Assembly (NCBI GenBank): GCA_018056585.1
Contig: JAGPFK010000081.1
Coordinates: forward strand, 1 to 6,875
DNA from: Clostridia bacterium
Lineage (GTDB): Bacteria; Bacillota; Clostridia; Saccharofermentanales; UBA5734
DNA: 6,875 nt
Direction: 5' to 3'
Under the pieces are notes generated by a model. The model saw only the letters and a program-made list of their open reading frames with translations. It was not told where the DNA came from and did not search any database. The translations under genes and the position numbers were made by a program. Below are positions 6,673-6,875 of the stretch, piece by piece. How positions within the stretch are numbered: the stretch's first letter is position 1; each line of letters opens with the position of its first letter.

Positions 6673-6875
6673 TGTTACCCAAATGGAGCGAACGGAGCAG
6701 ACCGAGCTTTGTATATGATTTCTCCATATGATACGACAGGTAAGCGGCGGATAATTCAATCAGGCTGTGACGAACCACATCTGAAAGTGAAAACTGAAAC
6801 AGGCGGGACAGGGGGGCTTGTTGAATATGACGCAGGCAGAGGATGACGCCTTTTGAAACAGGGCGGGCATCTGCA
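6656..6875 (-). CDS. recO: DNA repair protein RecO, C-terminal part (partial)
   Basis: The minus-strand frame is open from the window edge to TGA at 6658-6656 and gives the last 72 residues of a protein. They read as the helical C-terminal end of RecO: PVSKGVILCLRHIQQAPLSR, then a stretch FSLSD, then a helix with AAYLSYHMEK and a final LLRSL. This fits the RecO pattern of a SxGxLxxLRH-like helix, a short variable linker, and a closing Y-x-x-YH...LKSL-type helix. RecO binds RecR and helps load RecA on SSB-coated single-stranded DNA in gap repair. The N-terminal OB fold and any zinc-binding cysteines lie beyond the window. The stop is 8 bases from that of the convergent helicase gene. The coding frame is convincing; the name is recognised from pattern alone. 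Confidence 0.72.
   Translation of the reverse strand, partial: ADARPVSKGVILCLRHIQQAPLSRLFQFSLSDVVRHSLIELSAAYLSYHMEKSYTKLGLLRSLHLGNNQTTF

Noticed and set aside
6795..6867. Near-identical pair TGAAACAGGCGGG (6795-6807) and TGAAACAGGGCGGG (6854-6867).
   Set aside because: Both lie inside the recO frame but in different reading frames with one base of difference; only two copies are seen, so chance is the simplest explanation.
6827..6875. Plus-strand short frames after the helicase (ATG at 6827 with a G-rich run before it; TTG at 6853 with AGAGGA before it).
   Set aside because: The opposite strand carries a continuous frame resembling RecO over the whole stretch, which explains the sequence better.
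6648..6875. Possible riboswitch or structured RNA in the region after the helicase.
   Set aside because: No known riboswitch consensus (cobalamin, T-box or others) could be matched, and the region is explained as the coding 3' end of recO.

Overview
The window looks like an ordinary chromosomal segment of a low-to-mid GC Firmicute, perhaps a gut-type Clostridia or Erysipelotrichia member. The basis is strong purine-rich ribosome binding sites, a TTG start, an intracellular GH78 rhamnosidase beside an AraC-type regulator, and a Cas4/RecB-like nuclease fused to an XPD/DinG-type helicase, an architecture typical of that phylum. The exact taxon cannot be fixed from the sequence. I see no IS element, CRISPR array, tRNA, rRNA or phage gene.

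Layout from left to right. Bases 1-17 (minus) hold the first five full codons of an unidentified gene with a strong ribosome binding site; it lies downstream of the rhamnosidase on the same strand. Bases 18-183 are a short intergenic gap. Bases 184-2886 (minus) encode a complete 900-residue GH78 alpha-L-rhamnosidase. Bases 2887-3049 are a divergent control region with candidate back-to-back promoters and short repeats. Bases 3050-4147 (plus) encode a 365-residue AraC-family regulator (cupin sensor plus double helix-turn-helix). Bases 4191-6647 (plus) encode an 818-residue nuclease-helicase that starts with TTG. Bases 6656-6875 (minus) are the 3' end of a gene I read as recO. It converges on the helicase with 8 bases between the stop codons, and a small hairpin terminator covers the junction.

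Two functional units are visible. The first is a rhamnoside-use unit: the regulator probably senses rhamnose or a rhamnoside and controls the divergent rhamnosidase and perhaps the gene beyond it. The rhamnosidase has no signal peptide, so its substrates must be small glycosides that have been imported. The second is a DNA-maintenance unit: the Fe-S helicase with its own nuclease domain, facing recO. The helicase lies 43 bases behind the regulator with no terminator visible between them, so read-through is possible, but a functional link between the two units is not evident.

The most interesting item is the nuclease-helicase fusion. Its family is widespread but, to my knowledge, poorly characterised. 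I did not find a clearly undescribed system in this window.
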